A DNA stretch of 64,000 nucleotides from Pseudomonas gingeri (GTDB lineage Bacteria > Pseudomonadota > Gammaproteobacteria > Pseudomonadales > Pseudomonadaceae), in NCBI RefSeq assembly GCF_013386115.1, contig NZ_JACAOR010000005.1, forward strand, positions 162,461-226,460, given 5' to 3'. Shown here piece by piece: positions 43,588-52,366 of this stretch (positions are counted from its first letter, which is position 1; each line of letters opens with the position of its first letter). The notes beneath the pieces were generated by a model. That model worked only from the letters and a program-made list of their open reading frames with translations, was not told the origin of the DNA and did not search any database. Made by a program: the position numbers and the translations under genes.

Positions 43588-44043
43588 ATGAAACCAGTGA
43601 TGAAACACGTGAGCAATCGCCTGGCGCTGTGCGCCGGCGCACTGCTGTTGTTGGCCGGCGGCCAGGCTTCAGCGGCACCGGCGGCACCGCTGAAGGGCGT
43701 GGCAATCTATACGGTGGCGTCGGCGGGGGTGGTCGAGGATGTTTCCGACGGCCGCCGGCGCACGCAAATCGCCCATCGCGGGCCGAACATCACGGTAACG
43801 GTGGTCGAACTGGGCTATGGGCGCGCACCGGGTGCGACGTTCAACGGTACTCCGATCAACTACAGCCAGCGCAATTCCCTGTGCGAGTTCAGCAAGCCGT
43901 TCGTGCCCTGCAATGGCGGCGCGGTGGTCGGCTACAGCTATATCTACGATCTGCAGGACCAGCAGCAGGGCACCTTCAGCTTCAGTAACCGCTCGCTGAC
44001 GATGCCGGTACAGACGATGACGGCGACCATCGATATCAACTAG
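43588..44043 (+). CDS. Small secreted protein, DUF4879 (YolA)-like
   Basis: A 151-residue protein with a signal peptide (residues 1-29, LALCAGALLLLAGGQASA). The mature part PLKGVAIYTVASAGVVEDVS followed by HRGPNITVTVVELGYGRAPG, ATFNGTPINY and GGAVVGYSYIYDLQ follows the order of Bacillus YolA (DUF4879): HGGP, EIGYG, ATLNG, VVGY. Two cysteines (LCEF and VPCN) may form a disulphide. The function is unknown. It stands alone. Confidence 0.68.
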   Translation: MKPVMKHVSNRLALCAGALLLLAGGQASAAPAAPLKGVAIYTVASAGVVEDVSDGRRRTQIAHRGPNITVTVVELGYGRAPGATFNGTPINYSQRNSLCEFSKPFVPCNGGAVVGYSYIYDLQDQQQGTFSFSNRSLTMPVQTMTATIDIN

Positions 44044-44050
44044 GTCGGCA

Positions 44051-45298
44051 TCAACCGGCCGCCGGCGCGGTCTCGCGCTTTTCGGCGTGCATGCGGTCGC
44101 GGTTGGCCAGGGTCGGGAACAGCTTCATCCAGGTCCCGGTGATCACCAGGGTGCCGACCCCGCCGAGGACCACGGCCGGCACGGTGCCGAACCAATGGGC
44201 GGTCAGCCCGGATTCGAACTCGCCCAACTGGTTGGAAGCGCCGATGAACAGGCCGTTCACCGCGCTGACCCGGCCGCGCATCTCATCCGGGGTTTCCAGT
44301 TGCACGAACGATGAGCGGATCACCATGCTGATCATGTCCGCCGCGCCGAGTACCACCAGCACCGCCAGGGAAAACCAGAACGAGGTCGACAGGCCGAAGG
44401 CGATGGTCGCCACGCCGAATACCCCGACGGCGGTGAACATGACCCGGCCGACCCTGCGTTCCATCGGAAAGCGCGCCAGCCACAGTGACATCAGCAGCGC
44501 TCCGACCGCCGGTGCCGAACGCAGCAGGCCCAGGCCCCAGGCTCCGGTCAGCAGGATGTCCTTGGCGAACACCGGCAGCAGGGCGGTCGCGCCACCCAGC
44601 AGCACCGCGAACAGGTCCAGGGAGATGGCCCCGAGAATGTCCGGGCGGCTGCGAATGAAACGGATCCCCGCCAATAGCGAGTCGAGGGTCGCCTTGCCCT
44701 TGTTCAGGGGTGTCTGGCGTGCCGGCAGGTTGAGCATCAGCAGGCAGGCGATGACATACAGGGCGACGGTCGGACCGTAGACCCAGACACTGCCAAAGGC
44801 GTACAGCAGGCCACCGAGGGCCGGGGCGACGATGGTCGCCAGTTGCTGCGCCGACTGTGCCGCCGCCACCGCACGGGGGAACAGCGCCGCCGGCACGATG
44901 GACGGCAACAGCGCCTGGGTGGTGGGCATCTCGAAAGAGCGCGCGGCGCCGAGCAGGAACGCCAGGATAAAGATCATCTCCCGGGTCACCTGGTTCGTCG
45001 CGCCGCCGATGGCCAGGCTCAGGGCGATCAGGGCCTGCAGGGTCTGGCACAGCGCCGCGACCTTGCGCCGGTCATAACGATCCGCGACATGCCCGGTGTG
45101 CAGCATGAACAGTACGCGTGGGGCGAACTCCACCAGCCCTACCAGGCCCAGGTCGAGCACGTTGCCGGTCAATTGATAGAGGTTCCAGCCAATGGCCACG
45201 GTGAGCATCTGGAAGCTGCTGGCGGTAAAGATCCGGGCCAGCCAGAAAGCGAGGAAAGGGCGGTGATGGCGCAGCAACAACGGCGTCTCGGTGGGCAT
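44051..45298 (-). CDS. MFS exporter, EntS-like
   Basis: A 415-residue transporter from ATG 45298 (MPTETPLLLRHHRPF). PFLAFWLARIFTASSFQMLT, FMLHTGHVADRYDRRKVAAL (loop 2-3 GxxADRxDRR) and LVVLGAADMISMVIRSSFVQ with TPDEMRGRVSAVNGLFIGAS (late motif) are typical of the EntS/DHA3 group, which exports enterobactin and drugs. The substrate is not known; no siderophore synthesis gene is adjacent. Confidence 0.8.
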   Translation of the reverse strand: MPTETPLLLRHHRPFLAFWLARIFTASSFQMLTVAIGWNLYQLTGNVLDLGLVGLVEFAPRVLFMLHTGHVADRYDRRKVAALCQTLQALIALSLAIGGATNQVTREMIFILAFLLGAARSFEMPTTQALLPSIVPAALFPRAVAAAQSAQQLATIVAPALGGLLYAFGSVWVYGPTVALYVIACLLMLNLPARQTPLNKGKATLDSLLAGIRFIRSRPDILGAISLDLFAVLLGGATALLPVFAKDILLTGAWGLGLLRSAPAVGALLMSLWLARFPMERRVGRVMFTAVGVFGVATIAFGLSTSFWFSLAVLVVLGAADMISMVIRSSFVQLETPDEMRGRVSAVNGLFIGASNQLGEFESGLTAHWFGTVPAVVLGGVGTLVITGTWMKLFPTLANRDRMHAEKRETAPAAG

Positions 45299-45650
45299 CG
45301 GGGACTCGCCTGGGCAGGGGGTAGGGCAGATTATCATCCCCATGTAACAAAAAGTTGCTGAGCTGTCGGTGTTTTTCCCTTCGCCCGTTTTTTGCGGATC
45401 AGATGAAATCTGCACCTGAGGCAACCTGTCACGCGGCAAAAGACCACATAACCCGGTCGTCGGAATGGGACTACTCTTTTATCGTTGATTGATCCAGGTC
45501 ACTTCCCTTTGCGGCGTCGATCTGGATCCGACTCCCTGCGTCGCGATGGTTTAAAAGAACGAATTCGAATTCGCCACACTCCATATCCGTGGGGGCAGTG
45601 GGTGCAGGCCTCCAGGTCGGCAGCCGGTATTACCTGACAGAGGAAGACTT
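45299..45650. other. Promoter region between MFS and cioA
   Basis: This 352-base gap holds an ANR-like box (45489-45502) and a perfect 14-bp palindrome CGAATTCGAATTCG (45560-45573). No further gene seen. GAGGAAGACTT precedes the cioA ATG. Confidence 0.55.
45489..45502 (+). promoter_or_regulatory. ANR/FNR-like box upstream of cioAB
   Basis: TTGATCCAGGTCAC matches TTGAT-N4-[AG]TCAA except for the last base. ANR is known to regulate cioAB in P. aeruginosa, so its presence 149 bases before cioA is credible. The position relative to the transcript start is unknown. Confidence 0.5.
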
Positions 45651-47090
45651 ATGTTCGGTTTGGAGGCACTTGATCTCGCCCGAATCCAGTTCGCGTTCAC
45701 CATTTCATTCCATATCCTGTTCCCGGCCATCACCATTGGCCTGGCGAGCTACCTGGCGGTGCTCGAAGGGTTGTGGCTGAAGACGCGCAACGATACGTAC
45801 CGCGATCTGTATCATTTCTGGTCGAAGATCTTTGCCGTCAACTTCGGCATGGGGGTGGTTTCCGGCCTGGTGATGGCGTACCAGTTCGGCACCAACTGGA
45901 GTCGTTTCTCGGACTTCGCCGGTGCGGTCACCGGACCGCTGCTGACCTACGAGGTGCTGACGGCATTCTTCCTCGAGGCCGGTTTCCTTGGCGTCATGCT
46001 GTTTGGCTGGAACAAGGTCGGCCGCGGACTGCACTTCTTCTCCACGGTGATGGTGGCGATCGGCACCCTGATCTCGACCTTCTGGATTCTGTCGTCCAAC
46101 AGCTGGATGCAGACGCCCCAGGGCTATGAAATCATCGATGGCCGGGTGATCCCGGTGGATTGGCTGGCGGTGGTGTTCAACCCGTCCTTCCCCTACCGCC
46201 TGATGCACATGGCCACCGCCGCGTTTGTCGCGACGGCGTTCTTCGTCGGTTCCTCGGCGGCCTGGCACCTGCTGCGCGGCCGGGACAACCCGGCGATCCG
46301 CACCATGCTGTCAATGGCCATGTGGATGGCGCTGATCGTGGCGCCGATCCAGGCGGTGATCGGTGACTTCCACGGCCTCAACACCCTCAAGCACCAGCCG
46401 GCGAAAATCGCCGCCATCGAAGGTCACTGGGAAAACGTCGGCAACGAACCGACCCCGTTGATTCTGTTCGGCTGGCCGGACATGAAGGCCGAGAAAACCC
46501 GGTTCGCGGTGGAAATTCCCTACCTGGGCAGCCTGATCCTGACCCACTCGCTGGACAAGCAGGTGCCGGCGCTCAAGGAATTCCCGCCGGAGGACCGGCC
46601 GAATTCGACCATTGTGTTCTGGTCGTTCCGGGTCATGGTCGGCCTCGGCTTCCTGATGATCTTCACCGGCCTGTGGAGCCTGTGGCTGCGCAAGCGCGAC
46701 CGTCTCTACGAGAACCGCCTGTTCCTGCACCTGGCCTTGTGGATGGGCCCATCCGGCCTGATCGCGATCCTGGCGGGCTGGTTCACCACGGAAATCGGCC
46801 GCCAACCCTGGGTGGTCTACGGGCTGATGCGCACGGCGGATGCGTCCTCCGGGCATAGCCTGGTGCAGATGAGTATCACGCTCGCCCTGTTTGTCGTGGT
46901 CTATTTCTCGCTGTTCGGCGTGGGCCTGGGCTACATGATGCGCCTGGTCCGCAAAGGGCCGAAGATCAACGAAGGTGCCGAACCGAGCCACGGTGGTCCC
47001 GGTCAGCAACGCACACCGGCCCGTCCGCTTTCCGCCGCCGATGAAGGCAGTGAAAACGGCCATGGCGACAGCCTGAACAAGGGGAACTGA
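45651..47090 (+). CDS. cioA: Cyanide-insensitive cytochrome bd-type oxidase, subunit I
   Basis: A 479-residue integral membrane protein. FGLEALDLARIQFAFTISFH and FHILFPAITIGLASYLAVLE hold the high-spin heme ligand region; TYEVLTAFFLEAGFLGVMLF and FHGLNTLKHQPAKIAAIEGH (GQP/HQPAKxAAxEG quinol region) follow; late EIGRQPWVVYGLMRTADASS is the conserved GRQPW motif. The short Q-loop is typical of CIO rather than E. coli bd-I. It oxidises ubiquinol and reduces O2, insensitive to cyanide. cioB follows after 3 bases. Confidence 0.93.
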   Translation: MFGLEALDLARIQFAFTISFHILFPAITIGLASYLAVLEGLWLKTRNDTYRDLYHFWSKIFAVNFGMGVVSGLVMAYQFGTNWSRFSDFAGAVTGPLLTYEVLTAFFLEAGFLGVMLFGWNKVGRGLHFFSTVMVAIGTLISTFWILSSNSWMQTPQGYEIIDGRVIPVDWLAVVFNPSFPYRLMHMATAAFVATAFFVGSSAAWHLLRGRDNPAIRTMLSMAMWMALIVAPIQAVIGDFHGLNTLKHQPAKIAAIEGHWENVGNEPTPLILFGWPDMKAEKTRFAVEIPYLGSLILTHSLDKQVPALKEFPPEDRPNSTIVFWSFRVMVGLGFLMIFTGLWSLWLRKRDRLYENRLFLHLALWMGPSGLIAILAGWFTTEIGRQPWVVYGLMRTADASSGHSLVQMSITLALFVVVYFSLFGVGLGYMMRLVRKGPKINEGAEPSHGGPGQQRTPARPLSAADEGSENGHGDSLNKGN

Positions 47091-47093
47091 ATC

Positions 47094-48101
47094 ATGGGTA
47101 TTGATCTTCCGCTGATCTGGGCCGTGATCATCATCTTCGGCATCATGATGTACGTGGTCATGGATGGTTTCGACCTGGGGATCGGCATTCTCTTTCCCTT
47201 TATCAAGGGCGATCGCGACCGTGACGTGATGATGAATACCGTGGCACCGGTCTGGGACGGCAACGAGACCTGGCTGGTGCTCGGCGGCGCGGCGCTGTTC
47301 GGCGCCTTCCCGCTGGCGTATTCGGTGGTGCTGTCGGCGTTGTACCTGCCGCTGATCTTCATGCTTGTCGGCCTGATCTTTCGCGGCGTGGCCTTCGAGT
47401 TCCGTTTCAAGGCCAAGGACGACAAGCGGCATATCTGGGACAAGGCCTTCATTGGCGGTTCACTGGCGGCGACCTTCTTCCAGGGCGTGGCCCTGGGCGC
47501 CTTCATCGACGGGATCCCGGTGGTCAACCGGCAGTTCGCCGGCGGTTCGCTGGACTGGTTGACGCCGTTCACGCTGTTCTGCGGCGTGGCCCTGGTGGTG
47601 GCCTATGCCTTGCTCGGCTGCACTTGGCTGATCATGAAGACCGAAGGCAAGTTGCAGGAGCAGATGCATGACCTGGCGCGGCCGCTGGCGTTTGTCCTGC
47701 TGGCGGTGATCGGCATCGTCAGCATCTGGACGCCCCTGGCCCATGCCGAGATCGCCGCACGCTGGTTCACCCTGCCGAACCTGTTCTGGTTCCTGCCGGT
47801 GCCGATCCTGGTGCTCGTGACCTTGTACGGCCTGATCCGCGCGGTGGCGCGCAACGCCCACTACACGCCGTTCCTGCTGACCCTGGTGTTGATCTTCCTC
47901 GGCTACAGCGGCCTCGGTATCAGCCTGTGGCCGAATATCGTGCCGCCGTCGATCTCGATCTGGGATGCCGCCGCACCGCCGCAGAGCCAGGGCTTCATGC
48001 TGGTGGGCACGCTGTTCATCATCCCGTTCATCCTCGGCTACACCTTCTGGAGTTACTACGTGTTCCGCGGCAAGGTGACCCACGAGGATGGCTATCACTA
48101 G
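47094..48101 (+). CDS. cioB: Cyanide-insensitive oxidase, subunit II
   Basis: A 335-residue membrane protein with eight or nine helices. IDLPLIWAVIIIFGIMMYVV, MDGFDLGIGILFPFIKGDRD (DGFDLG motif) and VWDGNETWLVLGGAALFGAF (WDGNETWL, the subunit II signature) are decisive. It pairs with CioA. The genes are separated by three bases and are surely cotranscribed; a DUF2474 small gene follows. Confidence 0.93.
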   Translation: MGIDLPLIWAVIIIFGIMMYVVMDGFDLGIGILFPFIKGDRDRDVMMNTVAPVWDGNETWLVLGGAALFGAFPLAYSVVLSALYLPLIFMLVGLIFRGVAFEFRFKAKDDKRHIWDKAFIGGSLAATFFQGVALGAFIDGIPVVNRQFAGGSLDWLTPFTLFCGVALVVAYALLGCTWLIMKTEGKLQEQMHDLARPLAFVLLAVIGIVSIWTPLAHAEIAARWFTLPNLFWFLPVPILVLVTLYGLIRAVARNAHYTPFLLTLVLIFLGYSGLGISLWPNIVPPSISIWDAAAPPQSQGFMLVGTLFIIPFILGYTFWSYYVFRGKVTHEDGYH

Positions 48102-48120
48102 GTGATGGCCGATGGCTCGC

Positions 48121-48144
48121 GACGGCGTCCTTCAGGGCGCCGTC
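48121..48144 (+). other. Hairpin between cioB and the DUF2474 gene
   Basis: GACGGCG (48121-48127) and CGCCGTC (48138-48144) form a 7-bp stem with loop TCCTTCAGGG. No U-tract follows, so it may lower or stabilise the downstream message rather than end it. Confidence 0.4.
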
Positions 48145-48167
48145 CTTATGACGACGAGGACCCCGAG

Positions 48168-48335
48168 ATGACAGGTAAACATTCGTTGCACGAGATCGAA
48201 CAGGCCGAGAAGAAACCGCTCTGGCAGCGCCTGGGCTGGCTGGCGATGATCTGGACAGGCAGTGTGCTGGCGTTGTTCGTGGTCGCCAGCCTGATGCGCC
48301 TGTTCATGAACGCAGCAGGGCTGACGACTCACTGA
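48168..48335 (+). CDS. DUF2474 small subunit of the cio oxidase
   Basis: A 55-residue protein (start ATG 48168, GAG 4 bases upstream). HSLHEIEQAEKKPLWQRLGW is polar and then LAMIWTGSVLALFVVASLMR forms one transmembrane helix, as in CydX/CydZ-like subunits. DUF2474 genes regularly follow cioB in pseudomonads. It probably stabilises the CioAB complex. Confidence 0.8.
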   Translation: MTGKHSLHEIEQAEKKPLWQRLGWLAMIWTGSVLALFVVASLMRLFMNAAGLTTH

Positions 48336-48360
48336 TCACCCGGCAGGCACCTTATCGCGC

Positions 48361-49485
48361 CTACTTGCGGGCCTTGAGGATGACGAACTTGGGTGTCGCC
48401 GCCACTTGCTCGACGCCCCGGAACAGGCGGGCCAGCTTGCTGTGATAGCCCAGGTGACGGTTGCCGACGATGTACAGCGCGCCACCGACCACCAGTGCTT
48501 CCCGGGCCTGCTGGAACATCCGCCAGGCGAGGAAGTCGCCGACGACCTGCTGCTGGTGGAAGGGCGGGTTGCACAGCACCACATCCAGTGATTGTGCCGC
48601 CTGGCCGGCGAGGCCGTCATCGGCGCGCACGGTCACTTCCCGGTCACCGAGTATCGCCTGCCAGTTTTCCCGCGCCGATTGCACGGCCATGAACGACTCG
48701 TCCACCAGCGTGTAGTGGGCCTGCGGGTTTTGCAGCGCGCTGGCGATGGCCAGCACGCCGTTGCCGCAGCCGAGGTCGGCGACCCGGGCATTGCCCAGGT
48801 TGCCGGGCAGGTGGGGAAGGAAGGCCCGGGTACCGATATCCAGGCCTTCGCGACAGAAGACGTTGGCATGGTTGAGCAGCTCGATCGCCGGTTGATCGAG
48901 GGTGTAGCGCGTCGGGTAGGGTGAGCCGATAGCGGCTCTGGCTTCGGGTGTCGCGATCAGCAGGCGGGCTTTCTTCACCGCCAATGAGGCCTGTACCGGG
49001 CCGACGTAACGCTCCAGCAGATCTCCCGCGGCCCTGGGCAAATGCTTGACCATGGCCGCGGCGACCACCTGCGCGCCCGGCGCCAGTTGACCCTGCAGGC
49101 GGATCAGTTGTTCTTCCAGCAGCGCCAGAGTCTTGGGCACGCGGATCAGTACCCGGTCGAACGGACCGTCCAGGGCCTCGCTGGCCGGCACATGGCGCAC
49201 GGCATCGAAGGCCTTGCCATTGCGCACCAGGTTTTTTTCCAGCCCCAGGGCCGCCAGGAACGAATCGCCACTGCTGGTGAGCTGCACATGGCCTTCCAGG
49301 CTGGCGGCCAGTGCGCCGAAACTGTCGTTGAGCACCAGTACCCGGGTGTCGCGCGGGACCGCCTGTGCGGCCAGGTGGTCGAGCAGGTATTGATCGGCGG
49401 CGTCGAACGCCTGCAGCGGTTCGTTCTGCTGTTCAGGCTGGCGGATCAGATCGAGTTGGGCGAACGGGCTTTCTAGCAGGGGCAT
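48361..49485 (-). CDS. rlmG: 23S rRNA (guanine-N2)-methyltransferase RlmG
   Basis: A 374-residue protein from ATG 49485 (MPLLESPFAQLDLIRQPEQ). The C-terminal half has a class I SAM domain: GNARVADLGCGNGVLAIASA (motif I) and LDVVLCNPPFHQQQVVGDF (NPPF, catalytic). The N-terminal half is a non-catalytic methyltransferase-like module, as in RlmG and RsmC. Length agrees with RlmG (E. coli 378), which methylates G1835. Starts upstream at 49554 are not conserved. Confidence 0.88.
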   Translation of the reverse strand: MPLLESPFAQLDLIRQPEQQNEPLQAFDAADQYLLDHLAAQAVPRDTRVLVLNDSFGALAASLEGHVQLTSSGDSFLAALGLEKNLVRNGKAFDAVRHVPASEALDGPFDRVLIRVPKTLALLEEQLIRLQGQLAPGAQVVAAAMVKHLPRAAGDLLERYVGPVQASLAVKKARLLIATPEARAAIGSPYPTRYTLDQPAIELLNHANVFCREGLDIGTRAFLPHLPGNLGNARVADLGCGNGVLAIASALQNPQAHYTLVDESFMAVQSARENWQAILGDREVTVRADDGLAGQAAQSLDVVLCNPPFHQQQVVGDFLAWRMFQQAREALVVGGALYIVGNRHLGYHSKLARLFRGVEQVAATPKFVILKARK

Positions 49486-49652
49486 GGGGTACAGGCTCTG
49501 GAGGACGGTTTGCGGCTGTCTTGAGTCGGCGCTTGGAGCAAGCGTGGTCTGCAACGGTAGGCAAGAGCGGGGATTTTACGTGGGTTTCGAAGATATTGCC
49601 TGTGGCACGTGTGGATGGCAGATCCTTCTGCCGGGTAGATGGGGATGCCGGG

Positions 49653-50366
49653 TCAGTACAGCAATCCGGACTTGGCGGCGCGCAGTACTGCCGAGGCCTT
49701 GTTGCTGACCCCCAGTTTTCTCATGATCGTGCTCATGTGAAAGCCTACGGTGCGTGCCGTCAGGTTGAGGATGTTGGCGATTTCCGCAGCGGTCTTGCCT
49801 TCAGCCGTCCACTTCAGGATCTCGGTTTCCCGAGGCGAGAGCGGATGGTAGTTTTGCGGCTGACAGGAGTTGACCAGCTTTTCCGCCATGTACGAATGCA
49901 GCCAATTGCATAGCCACAGGATATGGCCCGTCTTCGAGTAGAACTCGCTGGACGTGATGGGCTCGTAGGTCCTGGCCAGGCTCAGGGTGCTGACGATACC
50001 GCGAATGTCGTGCACCGACTGCGACCACCCGTGGTTGAGGCCATGGGCCTGCATGTCGCGCCAGAGTGTCGGTGTCGCTCTGAAGGTTTCCGGTACCCAG
50101 AGTATGGGAAACACTGAACTGTGACAGTGAGCGATCAGCGGATCAATCGTGATGTAATTGTTGCGTTGGTAACACGAGTTCCAATCGGATGGATAGTTGT
50201 TGAAAGATGTGCTGTTTGGTTGGACGCCTCCTAACAAGGTGCTGACTCTGAACGATACATAGGTAAAGCGTATTTGCCCTGCCAGATTGAAAACTGCGTT
50301 GAAGACTGCCTGTTCTTCTTTTTCACTCATGAGCTGGTGCAGTTGAGTATCCTGCCAGTTCTCCAT
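49653..50366 (-). CDS. LuxR-family regulator with acyl-HSL-binding domain (LuxR solo)
   Basis: A 237-residue LuxR-type protein. The autoinducer domain has W62, Y66, D75, P76 and W90, exactly the spacing of TraR W57, Y61, D70, P71, W85. The HTH_LuxR domain is at ~175-230 (LSPRETEILKWTAEGKTAAE, IANILNLTARTVGFHMSTIM, MRKLGVSNKASAVLRAAKSG). No luxI-type synthase is present in the window, so it is a solo that may sense exogenous or distant acyl-homoserine lactones. The residue set argues against the plant-signal subgroup (PsoR/OryR), which changes W and Y. An AT-rich 390-base region lies upstream. Confidence 0.87.
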   Translation of the reverse strand: MENWQDTQLHQLMSEKEEQAVFNAVFNLAGQIRFTYVSFRVSTLLGGVQPNSTSFNNYPSDWNSCYQRNNYITIDPLIAHCHSSVFPILWVPETFRATPTLWRDMQAHGLNHGWSQSVHDIRGIVSTLSLARTYEPITSSEFYSKTGHILWLCNWLHSYMAEKLVNSCQPQNYHPLSPRETEILKWTAEGKTAAEIANILNLTARTVGFHMSTIMRKLGVSNKASAVLRAAKSGLLY

Positions 50367-50759
50367 TGAGGTTCCCTTCCTTGAAGCTTGGTGCGGTTCT
50401 TTTGGACCGAATGTGCCTGAAGTAGTGTAGGAAAATTCCTGGTTTCGGTGGGGTTTTTTTATATGCTGATGATATTTTTATTGTCTTTAAAGGAAGGGTG
50501 TTATCGCGTCAAGTATTGTTCGGGGGGGTAAATGATAGATGTCATTTTGATATGTTTTGCTTTTTCGGGGGTGTAATTTTTTTGTGAAAAAAATGTGAAA
50601 TGCGGAATTTCATTTATAAGCTTTTGTTTTTTCATGGTGCTGTACTTTATCTATATATTTGTACATGTTTCGGGGTGAAACTTATACCACTACAAACCAC
50701 CGGTGTTTCTCGGGTCGGCTTTGCGAGACACTGACCCTCCAGTCCCGATGGAGCGCATC
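50367..50759. other. AT-rich region between luxR and fpr
   Basis: A 393-base segment, clearly AT-rich in 50400-50690 with several T runs. No ORF or lux box (CTGTCC-type dyad) was recognised. TTGTACATG (50660-50668) could be part of a promoter. The lower GC suggests that luxR and this stretch were acquired together. Confidence 0.45.
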
Positions 50760-51536
50760 ATGACCGCCAGCGCAGAAAAATTTACCCGGCAGACCCTGCT
50801 CGATGTCCGTCCCCTGACCTCCAGTCTGTTTACCCTGCGTACCACGCGGGATGTCGGGTTTCGTTTTCGTGCCGGGCAATTTGCCCGCCTGGGCGTGACC
50901 AAGGCGGATGGCAGCGTGGTGTGGCGGGCCTACTCGATGGTTTCGTCGCCCCATGACGAGTTTCTCGAGTTCTTTTCCATCGTCGTGCCGGGTGGCGAGT
51001 TCACCAGTGAGTTGAGTCGCCTGGAAGTGGGCGATTCGCTATTGATCGAACGCCAGGCCGTGGGCTACCTGACCCTCGACCGCTTCGTCGACGGGCGCGA
51101 TCTCTGGCTGCTGGCCACGGGTACCGGGGTGGCGCCGTTCCTGTCGATCCTGCAGGACTTCGAGGTGTGGGAGCGATTCGAGCGGATTCTGCTGGTCTAC
51201 AGTGCTCGCCATGAGCGCGAGCTGGCGTACCGGGAACTGATCGCCGGCCTGGGCGAACGCGACTACCTGGCCGAGCATGCCCACAAGCTGCGCTTCGTTC
51301 CCACTATCACCCGCGAGGCGGTGCCGGGGGTGTTGCAGGGACGGATTCCCCAACTGATCGTCAGTGGCGAGCTGGAGCGCGCGGCCGGCGTGGCCCTGAG
51401 CGCCGAGCACTCGCGAGTGATGATCTGCGGCAACCCGCAGATGATCGACGATACCCGCCAGGTGCTGAAGCAGCGTGATATGCAACTGAGCCTGAGTCGT
51501 CGCCCCGGTCAGGTCGCGGTGGAAAACTACTGGTAG
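50760..51536 (+). CDS. fpr: Ferredoxin-NADP reductase Fpr
   Basis: A 258-residue FAD-containing reductase from ATG 50760 (MTASAEKFTRQTLL); GGAGCGC is 5-9 bases upstream. FAD motif FRAGQFARLGVTKADGSVVW (RAYSM follows: VWRAYSMVSSPHDEF), NADP motif LLATGTGVAPFLSILQDFEV (GTGVAPF) and the C-terminal RPGQVAVENYW with the terminal aromatic residue. It moves electrons between NADPH and ferredoxin/flavodoxin in oxidative stress and iron metabolism. Known to be controlled by FinR or OxyR-type regulators in other species; nothing visible here. Confidence 0.9.
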   Translation: MTASAEKFTRQTLLDVRPLTSSLFTLRTTRDVGFRFRAGQFARLGVTKADGSVVWRAYSMVSSPHDEFLEFFSIVVPGGEFTSELSRLEVGDSLLIERQAVGYLTLDRFVDGRDLWLLATGTGVAPFLSILQDFEVWERFERILLVYSARHERELAYRELIAGLGERDYLAEHAHKLRFVPTITREAVPGVLQGRIPQLIVSGELERAAGVALSAEHSRVMICGNPQMIDDTRQVLKQRDMQLSLSRRPGQVAVENYW

Positions 51537-51594
51537 GGGCGGGCGTGCGCAAACGGCCGGGAAGTTTGAAATGCCGTTTCTGGATAGCGCAAAC

Positions 51595-51655
51595 CTGTAG
51601 GAGCCCGGCTTGCCGGTGATGGCGTGCGTTAGATCGCTATCGCCGGCAAGGGGGC
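51595..51655. repeat. REP pair, degenerate
   Basis: CTGTAGGAGCCCGGCTTGCC and inverted TATCGCCGGCAAGGGGGCG flank 15 bases. The right element is truncated compared with other copies. Confidence 0.75.
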
Positions 51656-51667
51656 GTGTCGTGGCTG

Positions 51668-52081
51668 TCAGGGCCGGTTGTTCTGGGCCTTGAGCAGGTC
51701 GCGGATTTCTCCCAGCAATTCTTCCTCCTTGGTCGGCACCGGTGGCAGGCTCGGGGCCACGGCCTCTTCGCGCTTCAGGCGGTTGATCGCCTTGACACCC
51801 ATGAAGATGGCGAAGGCCACGATAAGGAAGTCGATGCAGGTCTGGATGAACTTGCCATAGGCCAGGACCACCGCAGGCACATTGCCGTCGGCGGCCTTCA
51901 AGGTGACCGCCAGGGCACTGAAATCCACCCCACCAATAAGCAAGCCGATCGGTGGCATCACCACGTCGCCGACGAACGACGACACGATCTTGCCGAAGGC
52001 CGCGCCGATAATGATACCGACGGCCATGTCGACCACATTGCCTTTGACCGCGAAGGCCTTGAACTCACTTAGCACGCCCAT
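51668..52081 (-). CDS. mscL: Large-conductance mechanosensitive channel MscL
   Basis: A 137-residue channel subunit. [20 protein letters not shown] (first helix), [20 protein letters not shown] and the second helix [20 protein letters not shown] are the MscL pattern; the C-terminal amphipathic helix is [19 protein letters not shown]. It forms a homopentamer in the inner membrane that opens under turgor. It is leftward and alone. Confidence 0.94.
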   Translation of the reverse strand: MGVLSEFKAFAVKGNVVDMAVGIIIGAAFGKIVSSFVGDVVMPPIGLLIGGVDFSALAVTLKAADGNVPAVVLAYGKFIQTCIDFLIVAFAIFMGVKAINRLKREEAVAPSLPPVPTKEEELLGEIRDLLKAQNNRP

Positions 52082-52366
52082 AGGTTATTCCTTGTTACAG
52101 ATGAGTTGAGTGAGCGCAGTGTAATTCAGCCGTGGGCATCTTGCTCGATGCCCGGGTTGCCTGCGCCCGCCTTAATCGACCTATTGTCCGGCGATAAGTT
52201 TGCAAAGTGCCACCAATCGCGCGAAATACTCGCCCCTGGCGGTCCTGACTTGTGGATTTTCTCAATCGGCCTCTTCGGGCATTTCTATTTAGAGAATGGT
52301 GCGGCGATCACTAGCCTCTGGTGAGCGCATCGGGATGCGCACTAAAAAAATCCAGAGGAATCCTCC

